The position numbers and the translations under genes are program-made. Source: Saprospiraceae bacterium (GTDB lineage Bacteria; Bacteroidota; Bacteroidia; Chitinophagales; Saprospiraceae). Taken from it: a DNA stretch of 64,000 nucleotides. The stretch spans positions 186,001 through 250,000 of the forward strand of contig JADJNF010000009.1 in the NCBI GenBank assembly GCA_016714445.1, in the 5' to 3' direction. This document shows, piece after piece, positions 1 to 8,825 of the stretch (positions are counted from its first letter, which is position 1; each line of letters opens with the position of its first letter). The notes under the pieces are model-generated. The model was not told where the DNA came from. It saw nothing but the letters and a program-made list of their open reading frames with translations, and did not search any database.

Positions 1-2
1 GC

Positions 3-539
3 GATAATGCTGCTGGTGGTCAGCAATTATTTAATGGTGGACAGGGATTCCTTTATCTGGATGATGAGCAAGTAGATAAACTAAAATCATTGGATGCAAA
101 TGTAAAAATGCAACCATATCCTCAAACCGCAGAACCGACAAAACTTTTTCCTTTTGACACCATCATAGGAAAAAATTGGTCCTTAGACAATTATGGCCCC
201 ATATGGATACCCAAAGCAGGAGCTACTACAGCCCTAAATCCGGATAATCTGGCTTTTTACAAAAGAATCATAGAAGTGTATGAAAACAACAAACTGGAAG
301 TAAAAGGTCGGGATATTTATATCAATGGTCAGAAAGCAGATAGTTATACTTTCAAGCAGGATTATTATTGGGCTATGGGAGACAACAGACACAATTCAGA
401 AGATTCACGGGCCTGGGGTTATGTACCTTTTGACCACATAGTTGGAAAACCTTTGTTCATCTGGTTCTCAACAAAAGAAGGAAGTATCCGGAATGGTATA
501 AATTGGGACAGATTATTTATGTCTGCCAGCAAAGAATAG
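3..539 (+). CDS. lepB: Signal peptidase I, C-terminal part
   Basis: Type I signal peptidase, the membrane-bound Ser/Lys protease that removes signal peptides from exported proteins. The reading frame is open from the left edge, so the N-terminal membrane anchor and catalytic Ser/Lys lie outside the window. What is visible is the C-terminal part of the periplasmic catalytic domain, including the signature GDNRHNSEDSRAWGYVP (conserved box E, around 370-430), followed by the usual short tail. A TTG at 90 is only an internal codon and not a start. The stop is followed after about 27 bases by the next gene on the same strand, so the two may be co-transcribed. Confidence 0.93.
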   Translation, partial: DNAAGGQQLFNGGQGFLYLDDEQVDKLKSLDANVKMQPYPQTAEPTKLFPFDTIIGKNWSLDNYGPIWIPKAGATTALNPDNLAFYKRIIEVYENNKLEVKGRDIYINGQKADSYTFKQDYYWAMGDNRHNSEDSRAWGYVPFDHIVGKPLFIWFSTKEGSIRNGINWDRLFMSASKE

Positions 540-566
540 ATCATTTGTAAAATAATAGGGTTGATC

Positions 567-1445
567 ATGCAGAAATTAAAATTATTGGGTACATTTTTGA
601 TATTTAGTAGTTCGATTTTTGCCCAACTTCCTAAAACAGATGTTTATCTGGCTGAATTTAAAAATTTAGGGACTCAACCACAGATGGTTTCCCTGAAATA
701 TCTCAATGGATTTAATCCCAATGGATACAACAATCAGCCAAGGTTTTTTGGTTATGATGAGATTTATATGACATCAGCCATAGATACATCGCAAATAACG
801 GATATCTATCACTTTGATCTTAAAAAAACTGAAAGCTACAGAGTTACAAATACAGAAAAAATTAGTGAATTTTCACCGGCTCCTACTCCCCTATTGGGTT
901 CGTTTACATGTGTGCGAATAGAATCAGATGGAGTAGATCAGAGTCTCTGGAAATACCCAACCGATAGATCCGGGCAAGGGACAAGGTTACTTCCCAATTT
1001 AAAAAATATTGGATACTACGCTTGGATCAACAAAGATACCGTGGCTTTATTTTTAGTCGGAAGTCCACATAAACTTGCTATGGCAAACGTAAAAACCAAC
1101 GTTGTGGAAACTATAGTCGAAAGCATAGGAAGATGTCTGAAGGTAGATAACGATGGTAATCTTTACTTTGTGCACAAAATAAGTACCGACAATTGGGTGT
1201 TAAAATCTTACAATATTCAAGATAAATCCATGTCAGTAATTTGTAAGATGCCATCAGGAAAGGAAGATTTTGATATCATGATGAATGGAACTCTTGTAGT
1301 TGGTGACGGATCAATGCTCAAAACATTTATTCCTGGCAAGGATATAGATTGGATCAGCATAGCAGACTTTTCCCTTAAAGGAATAAATAATATCAACCGA
1401 CTTTCTGTAGTACGTGATCGAATAGTATTTATCAACAATAAATAA
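567..1445 (+). CDS. Secreted protein of unknown function, beta-propeller-like
   Basis: Not assigned to a named family. The 292-residue product starts with a clear signal peptide (MQKLKLLG...IFAQ, cleavage near residue 19-20), so it is exported. The rest alternates short hydrophobic strands with D/N/G turns and includes segments such as DNDGNLYFVHK, as in bladed beta-propeller (TolB/WD40-like) proteins; this is inference only. The start at 567 (ATG) is preferred to an in-frame TTG at 561 because it begins the signal peptide directly. It sits between lepB and a DUF1684 lipoprotein gene (6-base gap downstream), suggesting a short transcription unit. Confidence 0.75.
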   Translation: MQKLKLLGTFLIFSSSIFAQLPKTDVYLAEFKNLGTQPQMVSLKYLNGFNPNGYNNQPRFFGYDEIYMTSAIDTSQITDIYHFDLKKTESYRVTNTEKISEFSPAPTPLLGSFTCVRIESDGVDQSLWKYPTDRSGQGTRLLPNLKNIGYYAWINKDTVALFLVGSPHKLAMANVKTNVVETIVESIGRCLKVDNDGNLYFVHKISTDNWVLKSYNIQDKSMSVICKMPSGKEDFDIMMNGTLVVGDGSMLKTFIPGKDIDWISIADFSLKGINNINRLSVVRDRIVFINNK

Positions 1446-1451
1446 TTTACT

Positions 1452-2078
1452 ATGCCAATTCGCTTTTCAATTTATTTTCTATTGATAATAGCTGGCTGTG
1501 CATCAAAAAAATTCAAACCTTCTTATCAAGAATCATTAAGTCAATACAGAGAAGAGTATAAAAACGGTTTTTTGAACAACTCACGATCCCCGCTTACTGC
1601 TGATGATTCAAAGTATCTGGATTTTTTTCCAATGGATGAAACCTGGAAACTACAATGTACTTGTCAAAAGATTTCTGATGCAAAACCTTTTGAAATGCCT
1701 ACCTATAGCGGAGTCACTCGTACGTACCTGCTTTATGCTGACGCAAAGTGTAAATATAAAGATCAAAACCTGACACTTCAACTGTATAAAAATATACACC
1801 AACCCATTAATCCTCTGTATAAAAATAATTTGTTTCTCCCATTTAAAGATTTTACCAATAATGAAGGTACATATGGAGGCGGCCGGTATATAAATCTTCT
1901 TGATACTGATATTAAGAATGAAAAAATAGAAATTGACTTCAATAAAAGCTACAACCCATGGTGTGCATATAGCGATGGATTTAATTGTCCAATTCCGCCA
2001 AGAGAAAATCATATAGAAATAGAGGTCAACGCAGGTGAAAAAAACTTCAAAGGAATGTATAAAAAACAAGGCTCTTGA
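1452..2078 (+). CDS. DUF1684 family lipoprotein
   Basis: A DUF1684 protein of 208 residues. Family marks are the block FTNNEGTYGGGRYINLLD (about residues 135-155) and the C-terminal signature NKSYNPWCAYSDGFNCPIPPRENH (cited in part). The N-terminus is a lipoprotein signal with lipobox IAGC (Cys at about 16), so it is predicted to be anchored to a membrane by a lipid. The biochemical role of DUF1684 is unknown to me. It starts 6 bases after the previous gene, and its TGA stop overlaps the TTG start of the next one, a layout that suggests translational coupling. Confidence 0.85.
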   Translation: MPIRFSIYFLLIIAGCASKKFKPSYQESLSQYREEYKNGFLNNSRSPLTADDSKYLDFFPMDETWKLQCTCQKISDAKPFEMPTYSGVTRTYLLYADAKCKYKDQNLTLQLYKNIHQPINPLYKNNLFLPFKDFTNNEGTYGGGRYINLLDTDIKNEKIEIDFNKSYNPWCAYSDGFNCPIPPRENHIEIEVNAGEKNFKGMYKKQGS

Positions 2079-2866
2079 TAAAGCTCAAGGATGATTTGGG
2101 AGCTCCAATTTTATTAACAAGTAAACCTCAAAGAATTATTTCACTGGTGCCTTCACTGACTGAAACTCTGGTAGACGCCGGGCTCAAAAGTCTACTTGCT
2201 GGAATTACCATATTTTGTGTACATCCAAAAGAACTGCTGAAGGAAATAAAAATAATAGGCGGTACTAAAAATCCAAGAATAAATGATATCCTTAACCTCA
2301 AACCTGATTTGGTATTTGCAAATAAAGAAGAAAACCGGGCGGAAGATATCAATGAACTAAAAAAGTTTACACAAGTCTATGTCACGGATATCAAAAACAA
2401 TCAAGATATATTGGACTTTTTTGGTATGCTGAATGTGGTATTCAAGACAGATGCATGCTTTGAATTACTGCAAAAACTACAAAATATACCCATTTACCCT
2501 CAGAGAAAAAAAATACCTACTTGCTATTTAATATGGAAAGATCCCTGGATGACCATCGGCAAAGATACTTTTATACACTCTATGATGGAAAAATATGGAT
2601 TTCAGAATATCTGCTCTGATTCAGATAGGTATCCGATAATATCATTAGAGCAAATAAAAACACATCAAACAAAAATCGTGATGTTGTCTTCAGAGCCTTA
2701 CCCTTTCAAAGAAAAAGAAAAGGAAGAATTGCTTAAATTATTACCTGGCATGAGCGTAATACTGGTAGACGGCGAAATGTTTTCATGGTATGGATCCAGA
2801 TTACTCCTGGCTGATACTTACTTGAATAATTTATATTTTAACCTTTTAAAAGAAGTAAAATTTTGA
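2075..2866 (+). CDS. BtuF-like helical-backbone metal/cobalamin-binding protein
   Basis: Resembles the periplasmic binding component of vitamin B12/iron-siderophore ABC transporters (helical backbone metal receptor superfamily). Visible marks are RIISLVPSLTETL near the N-terminus, IIGGTKNPRINDILNLKPDLVF (about 66-87, cited in part) and a C-terminal lobe ending in a DGEMFSWYGSR segment. It has no signal peptide, so this version is probably cytoplasmic and may bind a cofactor rather than feed a transporter; no permease or ATPase gene is adjacent. The start is TTG, overlapping the TGA of the previous gene by four bases (TTGA). Length 263 is normal for the domain without a leader. Confidence 0.8.
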   Translation: MIKLKDDLGAPILLTSKPQRIISLVPSLTETLVDAGLKSLLAGITIFCVHPKELLKEIKIIGGTKNPRINDILNLKPDLVFANKEENRAEDINELKKFTQVYVTDIKNNQDILDFFGMLNVVFKTDACFELLQKLQNIPIYPQRKKIPTCYLIWKDPWMTIGKDTFIHSMMEKYGFQNICSDSDRYPIISLEQIKTHQTKIVMLSSEPYPFKEKEKEELLKLLPGMSVILVDGEMFSWYGSRLLLADTYLNNLYFNLLKEVKF

Positions 2867-3076
2867 TCTTAATTATCAATTTGGAACATGTGTAGTATAA
2901 AGTACCTTAGACTTAAAATATATTAGACCTAAATCAAAGTAAATAGACAACCAACTACTTGTATATTGTTTTCAAGGTTAAATATTTTCACCCTTTTGCC
3001 ATAAAGGTTTTGTGCTAATATTAGGAGATTATTCTAAATGGTTTATATTTTTTAGACATTGCACAATAAATTATAA

Positions 3077-3084
3077 TATTTTTG
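3077..3084 (+). promoter_or_regulatory. -7 promoter element of the subtilase gene
   Basis: TATTTTTG fits the Bacteroidota -7 consensus TAnnTTTG. A TTG at 3059-3061 is a weak -33 candidate. The element contains the TTG that could be misread as a start codon; transcription should begin a few bases downstream, just before the ATG at 3103. Confidence 0.6.
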
Positions 3085-3102
3085 TATTTATTTCAATATA
3101 AA

Positions 3103-4731
3103 ATGATGAGTTTCATGAATCACATATTTACTATATTTATATTTTTAATCATTCCGTTTTTAGTGATCGGTCAGTCTCCCAGGAAATCAAAAGGAGTAAT
3201 CGTCCAATGTGACTCTAAATACCTTTCGGAAATTATACAATCCATCGATCAAAAAAGACAATCTGACATTAAATTTAAAAGCCTGGGTAGTCAGGGAAGT
3301 TTGTTCTTGCTGACCTCAGATATGAATGATGCTTCTTTGTTTGATTTATGTAAACATCATCCCGGAATCACAGCCATTGAATACAATTATGAACTGGAGC
3401 AACGAATAAAACCTAATGATGCAAAAATTAATGATCAATATTACTTGGGCTTAATAAAAGCATACGAAGCCTGGGATATTACGACCGGAGGAAAAGGGTA
3501 TACAGGAAAAGACATAGTGATTGGGGTTATAGATGATGGGTATGATCTTATGCATGAAGATCTGTCATCCAACATCTACAGTAACCCGGATGAGATTCCC
3601 GGAGATAACATAGATAATGACAATAACGGATATAAGGATGATGTAGCGGGATGGAATACCCGAACCAATAATGGAGTGCATGACACAAAAAGTCATGGGA
3701 CAAATATACTGGGTGTGATGGGTGCAAAAGGCAACAACCAAAAAGGAATCTCAGGAGTGAACTGGAACATCAAGATACTCCCTGTAACCACGGGAAACCT
3801 GGTAAGTGATGTAATCGAAGGGTATGAATATATTTTAGCAGAGAAAAAACAATATAATAATAGCGGAGGAACAAAAGGTTCCAATATTGTAGTATCCAGC
3901 TATTCTGGTGGTTTGTCCAAGGCTTTTGCTGCGGATTTTCCGATATGGTGCGGTATTTATGATAAACTGGGTTTGGAAGGTATTTTAAATGTAGCCGCTA
4001 CAACCAACGAAAATGATAATGTGGAAGAAGTAGGTGATATGCCGTCTACCTGTACCAGCCCCTACCTTGTCATCGTCAACAGTACTAATCAAGCTGACGA
4101 AATTGATGCTGCGACGGGATTTGGAAATGTCAGTGTGGATATTTCAGCGCCAGGCGAACGTATATTGACTACAGATCTGATGAGTAAAGGATTGTATAAA
4201 ACGGAATCAGGCACATCACTTTCCACCCCAATGGTAGCCGGAGCCATTGCGCTCTTATACTCCATAAAATGTCAGGCATTCGATGCCCTGCTTACACAAA
4301 ACCCTAAAGATGTCGCCCTCGCTATAAAATCAATTCTTTTAAGCACGACAGACAAAAAATCTACTTTAGCAGGTAAAACAGTTTCAGAAGGAAGAATGAA
4401 CATTTCAAAAAGTATGTCGAAAATACTGGAAGAGTATTGCTCTCTTGAATTAGCACCTGTTGGAAGTCTGAAAGTAAATAGGGTATCCTGGACGAATGGT
4501 GTGCTCAATGTTGATTACATAAGTGAGGATGCAAAAGAAATAACTTTAAAACTGTTTGATACTTCAGGAAAATTAGTTTTTACTGATAAGATTATTCCAC
4601 CTGTATTTGGGGAAAAGAAATTGAGTATCCAACCAGGCATACAGTTACCAGGAATGTTTTATTATGTCAGCCTTTTTTCTGAAAACAAAGTGGCCAGTAA
4701 AGGTTTTAATGCTCAGGATCCTACCAAATAA
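3103..4731 (+). CDS. Secreted subtilisin-like serine protease (S8)
   Basis: A 542-residue secreted peptidase of family S8. After a signal peptide (ending ...FLVIGQ) comes a short N-terminal prodomain-like region, then the catalytic domain with Asp in VIGVIDDGYD (about residue 144), His in TKSHGTN (about 198) and Ser in GTSLSTPMVAG (about 372). The last 85 or so residues (LKLFDTSGKLVFTDK...GMFYYVSLFSE) look like a T9SS type A C-terminal sorting domain, so the enzyme is probably exported through the outer membrane. ATG at 3103 is chosen because the upstream TTG at 3082 lies inside the promoter element. It stands alone, convergent with the next gene, 15 bases apart. Confidence 0.92.
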   Translation: MMSFMNHIFTIFIFLIIPFLVIGQSPRKSKGVIVQCDSKYLSEIIQSIDQKRQSDIKFKSLGSQGSLFLLTSDMNDASLFDLCKHHPGITAIEYNYELEQRIKPNDAKINDQYYLGLIKAYEAWDITTGGKGYTGKDIVIGVIDDGYDLMHEDLSSNIYSNPDEIPGDNIDNDNNGYKDDVAGWNTRTNNGVHDTKSHGTNILGVMGAKGNNQKGISGVNWNIKILPVTTGNLVSDVIEGYEYILAEKKQYNNSGGTKGSNIVVSSYSGGLSKAFAADFPIWCGIYDKLGLEGILNVAATTNENDNVEEVGDMPSTCTSPYLVIVNSTNQADEIDAATGFGNVSVDISAPGERILTTDLMSKGLYKTESGTSLSTPMVAGAIALLYSIKCQAFDALLTQNPKDVALAIKSILLSTTDKKSTLAGKTVSEGRMNISKSMSKILEEYCSLELAPVGSLKVNRVSWTNGVLNVDYISEDAKEITLKLFDTSGKLVFTDKIIPPVFGEKKLSIQPGIQLPGMFYYVSLFSENKVASKGFNAQDPTK

Positions 4732-4746
4732 ACAATCTGAAAAAAA

Positions 4747-5532
4747 TCAAATACTTTTTAGGATATAACCGTTTTTCTTTAACAGGGCGATAATTCCTTT
4801 ATTACCGGCAAAATGAGCTGCGCCTACAGCAAAAAATGAAGGTTTTAAATTGCTAAGTTCTATTATTCTATGGGTCATTAATATATTTCGGTCATAAATC
4901 ATCATTTTCCTAATGCTGCCCATGCTTTTTCTGGAACTTTTATATAGTTGCACCAAATCTCCTTTTCGATATAATTCATTCAGATTATTTATTTTTTTTC
5001 GGAATGACGAAATATTTCTGACGGTATCTTTAAAGGATTTAATCTGATAGTCAAGGGGAATTTTTTTCAGTATATTTAGCTGATCTTCAAAGGATTCAAC
5101 ACCTACCATCTCAAGTTGTTGATTCAATGCAAATTGCCACAAATGATGGTCCAGCGCCTCGTTTTTAGTTCTTTTCAATGAAACTTCTGCCAGAAGGTTA
5201 TTAATAAAAAATGGAGTAAAATTAAGGTAATGGTCCAAATCAATATTTAATGACTTCAAAATCACTGATCTGTACTTTATATATTGTTTTGTTCTGAAAA
5301 AATCAGAAAACTGAGCATCAGGGCTCAATCTGAAGTAGACCATCATATCTTTGTTATTTGCATCATTCAAGTCCATTTCCGCAGCATACAAGGATGACTT
5401 TTGGATGTACTCTTTTGCGAGCTCTGCATATGTATAGGCAGCATCAGTAGCCAAATGCATGGTGCCAAATAAATAATGACAATCATTAGGATCACCTTTG
5501 TAAAACTTCCATAACAATCCTGTGGCCTTCAT
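4747..5532 (-). CDS. TraB/GumN family protein
   Basis: A 261-residue member of the TraB/GumN family. The N-terminal block LLWKFYKGDPNDCHYLFGTMHLA carries the GTMH motif (about residue 25), an AEMDLND segment follows near 52, and the C-terminal block FFAVGAAHFAGNKGIIALLKKNGY is the second conserved motif (cited in part). Related proteins are proposed to be metalloproteases, but activity is not established for this group. There is no signal peptide, so it is probably cytoplasmic, unlike many secreted GumN proteins. It lies downstream of the Lrp gene on the same strand, separated by a strong terminator, and is probably transcribed alone. Confidence 0.82.
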   Translation of the reverse strand: MKATGLLWKFYKGDPNDCHYLFGTMHLATDAAYTYAELAKEYIQKSSLYAAEMDLNDANNKDMMVYFRLSPDAQFSDFFRTKQYIKYRSVILKSLNIDLDHYLNFTPFFINNLLAEVSLKRTKNEALDHHLWQFALNQQLEMVGVESFEDQLNILKKIPLDYQIKSFKDTVRNISSFRKKINNLNELYRKGDLVQLYKSSRKSMGSIRKMMIYDRNILMTHRIIELSNLKPSFFAVGAAHFAGNKGIIALLKKNGYILKSI

Positions 5533-5599
5533 AAAAAAATATAATTTTAAACAGATGGTATCCCAATAGGCACTATGTACTTATGGAATTAGAAAAATT

Positions 5600-5638
5600 A
5601 AAAAAGCCGACTTTCACTGAGTAGAAAGACGGCTTTTT
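5600..5638 (-). terminator. Rho-independent terminator after the Lrp gene
   Basis: Inverted repeat AAAAAGCCG-A-CTTTC / GAAAG-A-CGGCTTTTT with one A-A mismatch and a small loop, flanked by A and T runs so that it can act in both directions. It lies 28 bases past the stop of the Lrp-type regulator. Confidence 0.85.
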
Positions 5639-5665
5639 AATATTTAATCTCAATGAGAAAAAATC

Positions 5666-6154
5666 TTATTCTTCTGCATTGTCATAATCATAAGGCAATA
5701 CCTTTTCTTTCTTTACTTTTGAAAGTGTCATCAGTGTTTTGAGTCTTTCGATCTCTTCTATTTGTGACAAAGTCTTAAACAAAAGCTTTTCGTAGGTTGG
5801 TATATCTTTACAAACTATTTTTAGTAAAAAGTCTGCATCGCCCGTGATGATATAACATTCGGTAATTTCAGGAATAGTCTTCACCTTTGATATAAAGTTA
5901 TCCAATGCATTTGGTTTTTGCCATGCTAGTGAAACCAACACAAATGTTTTGACATTGAGCCCAATCGCAGATGAATCTACTTTGGCATGATAACTCTGAA
6001 TAATACCTGACTGCTCTAATTTTTTTACTCTTTCCAGGGTCGGAGCGGGTGAAAGTCCAATTCTTTTAGACAAGTCAAGGTTAGTGATTTTACTATTTTC
6101 CTGAAGCATTTTAAGAATCTTCAGATCTATTTTGTCCATCTTGTAATCTGCCAT
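5666..6154 (-). CDS. Lrp/AsnC family transcriptional regulator
   Basis: A 162-residue leucine-responsive regulator type protein. The N-terminus holds the AsnC-type winged helix-turn-helix (DKIDLKILKMLQENSKITNLDLSKRIGLS, about 5-34, cited in part; recognition helix APTLERVKKLEQSGII), followed by the RAM effector-binding domain (ITECYIITGDADFLLKIVCKD, near 95-115, cited in part). Such proteins sense amino acids and regulate amino-acid metabolism or uptake. The KKEKVLPYDYDNAEE tail is slightly longer than in E. coli Lrp. No target gene can be assigned from the neighbours. A dedicated terminator follows. Confidence 0.93.
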   Translation of the reverse strand: MADYKMDKIDLKILKMLQENSKITNLDLSKRIGLSPAPTLERVKKLEQSGIIQSYHAKVDSSAIGLNVKTFVLVSLAWQKPNALDNFISKVKTIPEITECYIITGDADFLLKIVCKDIPTYEKLLFKTLSQIEEIERLKTLMTLSKVKKEKVLPYDYDNAEE

Positions 6155-6328
6155 TGGAAAATATTTTAAAATTTAATTTGTATTTAATATTTAAATCGGG
6201 TGCAAAGAAAATAATATTTCATGAAAATATTAAAATATAAACGCAATAAATTAATTTTTGTTTTACAGACCACAATAAAAAGAAAATAAATTTTGCTTTG
6301 AGAGCGAAAATCTCTATAATTTCAATGT

Positions 6329-6361
6329 AAAAAAGCCGAAGACTGATTAATCTTCGGCTTC
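6329..6361 (-). terminator. Rho-independent terminator of the small secreted protein gene
   Basis: Perfect ten-base stem AAGCCGAAGA (6333-6342) / TCTTCGGCTT (6351-6360) with an eight-base loop and, in the minus-strand direction, a following T run. It lies 25 bases past the stop of the 108-residue secreted protein. Confidence 0.88.
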
Positions 6362-6385
6362 AAAACAATTAACTATGAAAAACTC

Positions 6386-6712
6386 TTATTTGATCACAAC
6401 CGGTACTGTATATACTTTATTGTATTCCAGTTCGTTGACGGCTATTTTCTTGTAATTTAAAGTACTTTTTACAATGGCATCCAAATCTTTGTTATTGGTA
6501 GAAACAACAATTACTTCATTCTGGGCATTGATAAAAAAGCTGATGCTAACCTTGGTTTCATTTTCAATAAAATTTTGAAAATCGATGGTTTTCAAAATAG
6601 ATTGAATCTGAGCACTTTCAGGTTTCTTGATGTTTGTGAGTTCTGCGGCATTCACAAAATTGGCTGCAAATGCAAAACAAACTACTGCCAACAAATTTTT
6701 TACACTTTTCAT
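6386..6712 (-). CDS. Small secreted protein of unknown function
   Basis: A 108-residue protein with a classical signal peptide (MKSVKNLLAVVCFAFAANFVNA, cleavage after about residue 22; cited as its main run). The mature part, about 86 residues, ends in NYKKIAVNELEYNKVYTVPVVIK-like sequence and resembles small exported proteins common in Bacteroidota whose second half recalls a TonB C-terminal-like beta-alpha-beta fold. Function unknown. It is monocistronic, with its own terminator immediately downstream. Confidence 0.75.
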   Translation of the reverse strand: MKSVKNLLAVVCFAFAANFVNAAELTNIKKPESAQIQSILKTIDFQNFIENETKVSISFFINAQNEVIVVSTNNKDLDAIVKSTLNYKKIAVNELEYNKVYTVPVVIK

Positions 6713-7024
6713 GATAATAAATATTTAAGGGTTTAGAAAATCAAATGATTAATTATATTCAAAATTTATATACCAATGACGGTAAAATGCCATTCTAAGT
6801 TGCATCCATACATACCAATTACCTGTAATACTCTACCAAAACCGGAAAGGACTAGACTAAGTACTTTAGTGACCCGGCCAGAATCCTTCTTTAAATCAAC
6901 TTTGAATGAAGAGAAATGTATTTTATAAGGCTAGAAAATCCAACGCATCATAAAAATAAAAAAAAGGTATAATCAGAGATGTAGTATCAGATGTTGTATT
7001 TGTGCTGGTATGAGCAGAAGGAAA
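6713..7024. other. Intergenic region, nothing recognised
   Basis: This 312-base AT-rich spacer separates the small secreted protein gene from prmA. It should contain the promoter of the former, but no clear CAAAnnTA (minus-strand -7) element was found, and no RNA gene or repeat was seen. Confidence 0.5.
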
Positions 7025-7845
7025 TTAATAAAGTGACATCTTTGCGCACACCCAACCATCTCTGGATAATAATTGCTGTATCACCAATCCTTTGGATTCA
7101 TAAACATCAGCTACGATTTTTTTATCTTCTTCCAAAACCCCGGAAAACAATAGAATACCATCAGGACTCAAACGGGATTTGAGCTCATCGGCGTATTTTA
7201 CCAGTATATTTCTATTGATATTTGCAAGTATTATATCATATTGTCGAAGAGGGACAATAGCCAGATCTCCTTCATATGCAACAATGTTTGTAACATTATT
7301 TATGGAACTGTTTTCTATGGTGTTTAGATAAGATTCATGTTCTATATCTACAGCATCGATTTCTTTAGCTCCCAGTTTTGACGCCAATATAGCCAGTATT
7401 CCTGTACCACACCCGAAATCAAAAATACTTTTTCCTTTAAAATCAATACCTTCCATCTGTTTTATCATCATATATGTCGTAGCATGATGACCTGTACCAA
7501 ATGCCATTTTGGGATTTATTACCAAATCAAAACCAATCCCTTCAATCGGCGGATGAAAATCTGCTCTGATTTGACAAAAATTATCAACAATTACTGGTTG
7601 AAAGGATGCTTCCCACAAAGCATTCCAGTTCTGGGGTGCTATAACCTCAAAAGAAAACTTGTCTGTATATGGTTGAATAATTTCTGAAATGTCAATTCTG
7701 GACTGGTCATCCAGATTTTTTCATTGATATATGCAATAAAGTGATCATCGTTTTCCTCAAATGACTCAAACTCAAACTGAGTTAATAAAGCCATAAGTAT
7801 TTCTTCTGTACTTTCTACCTTAAGTGCTATATATGTATCCATCAA
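7025..7845 (-). pseudogene. prmA: Ribosomal protein L11 methyltransferase, frameshifted
   Basis: PrmA trimethylates ribosomal protein L11. Two reading frames together make one normal-length protein of about 273 residues. The first (start 7845) encodes the N-terminal domain (MMDTYIALKVESTEEILMALL, cited in part; FESFEENDDHFIAYINEKIW). The second encodes NWNALWEASFQPVIV and the methyltransferase domain (KMAFGTGHHATTYMM, FDFGCGTGILAILASKLGA, ILANINRNILV). The frame changes near 7692-7705, where the first frame reads on to a stop at 7639 while the other continues as DISEIIQPYTDKFSFEVIAP without a start. A single-base deletion explains it: a real mutation, a population variant or a consensus error. 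It is the last gene of the ftsX-uppP-truB-folD group. Confidence 0.85.
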
Positions 7846-7861
7846 ATCAAATTGTAACTTA

Positions 7862-8743
7862 TTATGGGTAAATTTCTTTGGTTGCTGACTTAAAGGTATT
7901 CATCATCAGACCCATCACCGTCATCGGGCCTACCCCACCCGGTACCGGCGTAATAAAACTACATTTTTCTTTTACAAATTCAAAATCAACATCCCCAACC
8001 AGTCTGGAGCCTTTTTCCAATCTTTCATCCTCTACCCTATTAATACCTACATCTATCACCACTGCTCCCTGGCGAACCATATCTTCTTTGATAAAACCCG
8101 GAATACCTATCGCTGCTATAATGATATCTGCCTGTAAAAGTATTCTTTGTAAATTTTTGGTTCGACTGTGTGTCAGTGTCACAGTGGCATCACCTACTTT
8201 TGACTTACGGGATAGCAATATACTCATAGGAGTGCCTACTATATTACTTCTTCCAACGACCACTACATGTTTTCCTGCTGTTTCTATATTGTATCTATCC
8301 AGAAGCAAAGTAATCCCATAAGGAGTAGCCGGTAGATAACAAGGAAGCCCCTGGGCCATTCTTCCAAAATTTACCGGATGAAAACCATCTACATCTTTTT
8401 TAAAATCAATGGACAAGGTTACTTTTACTTCATCAATATGTTTTGGTAATGGCAACTGTACAATAAATCCGTCAATGTCCGGATCTTCATTGAGTTTCTG
8501 AATCTCTTGCAGCAAAATTTCTTCTGCTACATCTTCATCAAGTTTTATTAATGTAGATTTAAAACCTACCTGCTCACATGATTTAACTTTATTGCCGACA
8601 TAAGCTTTGCTTGCAGGGTTGTTACCTACCAAAATAGCTGCAAGGTGAGGTACCCTTCCTGATTTCTTTTTAAACTCCAGAACATCTTGTTTCATTGAGT
8701 TTTTTAACTCCTCAGCGACTGCTTTGCCGTCTATTAATTTCAT
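7862..8743 (-). CDS. folD: Bifunctional methylenetetrahydrofolate dehydrogenase/cyclohydrolase
   Basis: FolD converts 5,10-methylene-THF to 10-formyl-THF in two steps in the cytoplasm, supplying one-carbon units for purines and formyl-Met. The 293-residue product shows the family signatures: the catalytic Lys region AYVGNKVKSCEQVGF (about 55-70), the DGFIVQLPLPKH block (about 100), the NADP-binding VVVGRSNIVGTPMSILLSRK segment (about 160-180, cited in part) and PVPGGVGPMTVMGLM near the C-terminus. The ATG at 8743 (MKLIDGKAVAEEL) is the family start; an upstream in-frame extension is not conserved. It follows truB by 82 bases and precedes prmA by 16 bases. Confidence 0.97.
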   Translation of the reverse strand: MKLIDGKAVAEELKNSMKQDVLEFKKKSGRVPHLAAILVGNNPASKAYVGNKVKSCEQVGFKSTLIKLDEDVAEEILLQEIQKLNEDPDIDGFIVQLPLPKHIDEVKVTLSIDFKKDVDGFHPVNFGRMAQGLPCYLPATPYGITLLLDRYNIETAGKHVVVVGRSNIVGTPMSILLSRKSKVGDATVTLTHSRTKNLQRILLQADIIIAAIGIPGFIKEDMVRQGAVVIDVGINRVEDERLEKGSRLVGDVDFEFVKEKCSFITPVPGGVGPMTVMGLMMNTFKSATKEIYP

Positions 8744-8825
8744 AATTGGGGGATATTTTGGCACAAGATAAGGTAAAAATAAAAATGGAAGGTACAATGA
8801 TAATTAAAAAAAGGATTTTAATTAG

